Positions 63,503-64,000 of a stretch of DNA of 64,000 bases are shown here, in pieces (position 1 is the first letter of the stretch; the number at the start of each line of letters is the position of its first letter). Under the pieces are notes generated by a model, which saw only the letters and a program-made list of their open reading frames with translations, did no database searches and was not told the origin of the DNA. Source of the stretch: Monodelphis domestica (taxonomy: Eukaryota > Chordata > Mammalia > Didelphimorphia > Didelphidae); assembly GCF_027887165.1 (NCBI RefSeq), contig NC_077228.1:209906502-209970501 (forward strand), read 5' to 3'. The position numbers and the translations under genes were made by a program.

Positions 63503-64000
63503 AATAAAATATATGCACTTTTTCATTAAAATAAGATTAAGCAAGTGAAGGTATGGTAGGAAGGAATTAAAGAAGGAAAAATTAAGACTGAACATTTGTA
63601 AAAACCATTTCCTCAGCAAATTTTTTCAAAATGTGAGGTCCCTTCCTTAAAAGCATTTATGTAAGCTTTATCACTGTGAAATTCAAAATCAGACAGAATT
63701 AAGTGCTAACAAGTTTCCAAGGATCATACTGCCATGGTCTATGAAACATGAGCTATTAAAAACCAGATACTGTCCCCTGCTATGCTGGAGAAAACTACTA
63801 GTCATATAGAACAAAGGAAGTTTAGCTCCAAAGAACCATGTTGGGTCCTGTTCCTGCTTCCTTTTCCAATTTAAGATATACCATTTGGAGTTGAGTTTGT
63901 AATCTAGGGGTAGTTGAAGCTACCAAAGGGCCCCCTCTGGTGGAAACTAACTTAGAATACAGGAAAGGGAAGAATGGAACTTAAAATAAATTTAAACCAG
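63503..64000. other. STRADA intron, nothing assigned
   Basis: No exon, repeat or RNA gene recognised up to the window end. Confidence 0.5.

Overview
The window is nuclear DNA from a marsupial. It is full of interspersed repeats of marsupial type: a tRNA-headed SINE with an RTE-like tail (SINE1_MD/WSINE1 type), Mar1-type CORE-SINEs whose tail resembles Bov-B, L1 copies with the marsupial 3' end, and many L2, L3/CR1 and MIR fragments. It also carries three intact-looking, spliced, highly conserved vertebrate genes. The species cannot be decided by eye. Most of the window is AT-rich intron. The stretch from about 36.7 to 46 kb is much richer in G+C and nearly free of repeats.

Layout. Positions 1-7764 are an upstream MAP3K3 intron filled by L2, SINE and L1 copies. 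From 7765 to 37089 (+) lie the last ten coding exons of MAP3K3 (MEKK3), and a GC-rich 3'UTR follows to about 39.8 kb. LIMD2 lies tail-to-tail with it on the minus strand: four coding exons at 42836-43683, a probable noncoding first exon near 44.9-45.05 kb, and a CpG-rich promoter region to about 46 kb. From 46.2 to 57 kb there is an intergenic region made of SINEs, L2, L3/CR1 and MIR. The last seven coding exons of STRADA occupy 58759-62836 (-); its 5' exons lie beyond the right edge. The order MAP3K3(+) - LIMD2(-) - STRADA(-) matches the known eutherian gene order (human 17q23.3).

Roles. MAP3K3 is a MAP3K acting on MKK4/7, MKK3/6 and MEK5. STRADA is the pseudokinase that activates LKB1/STK11 together with MO25. 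LIMD2 is a small LIM-only protein. They are neighbours by ancient synteny and are not an operon. All splice junctions I could trace are GT-AG, and the reading frames join without a break.

The most informative extras are: an RPS16 processed pseudogene buried in an L2; two L1 copies with the 'half-L1' layout (ORF1 and linker joined to the ORF2 3' end); a deep nest of insertions next to a MAP3K3 exon; DNA transposons whose insertion sites can be read; ERV solo-LTR fossils; and long G/C homopolymers, including one inside a STRADA coding exon and one inside a 122-bp LIMD2 intron. I found no sign of an unknown multi-gene system.
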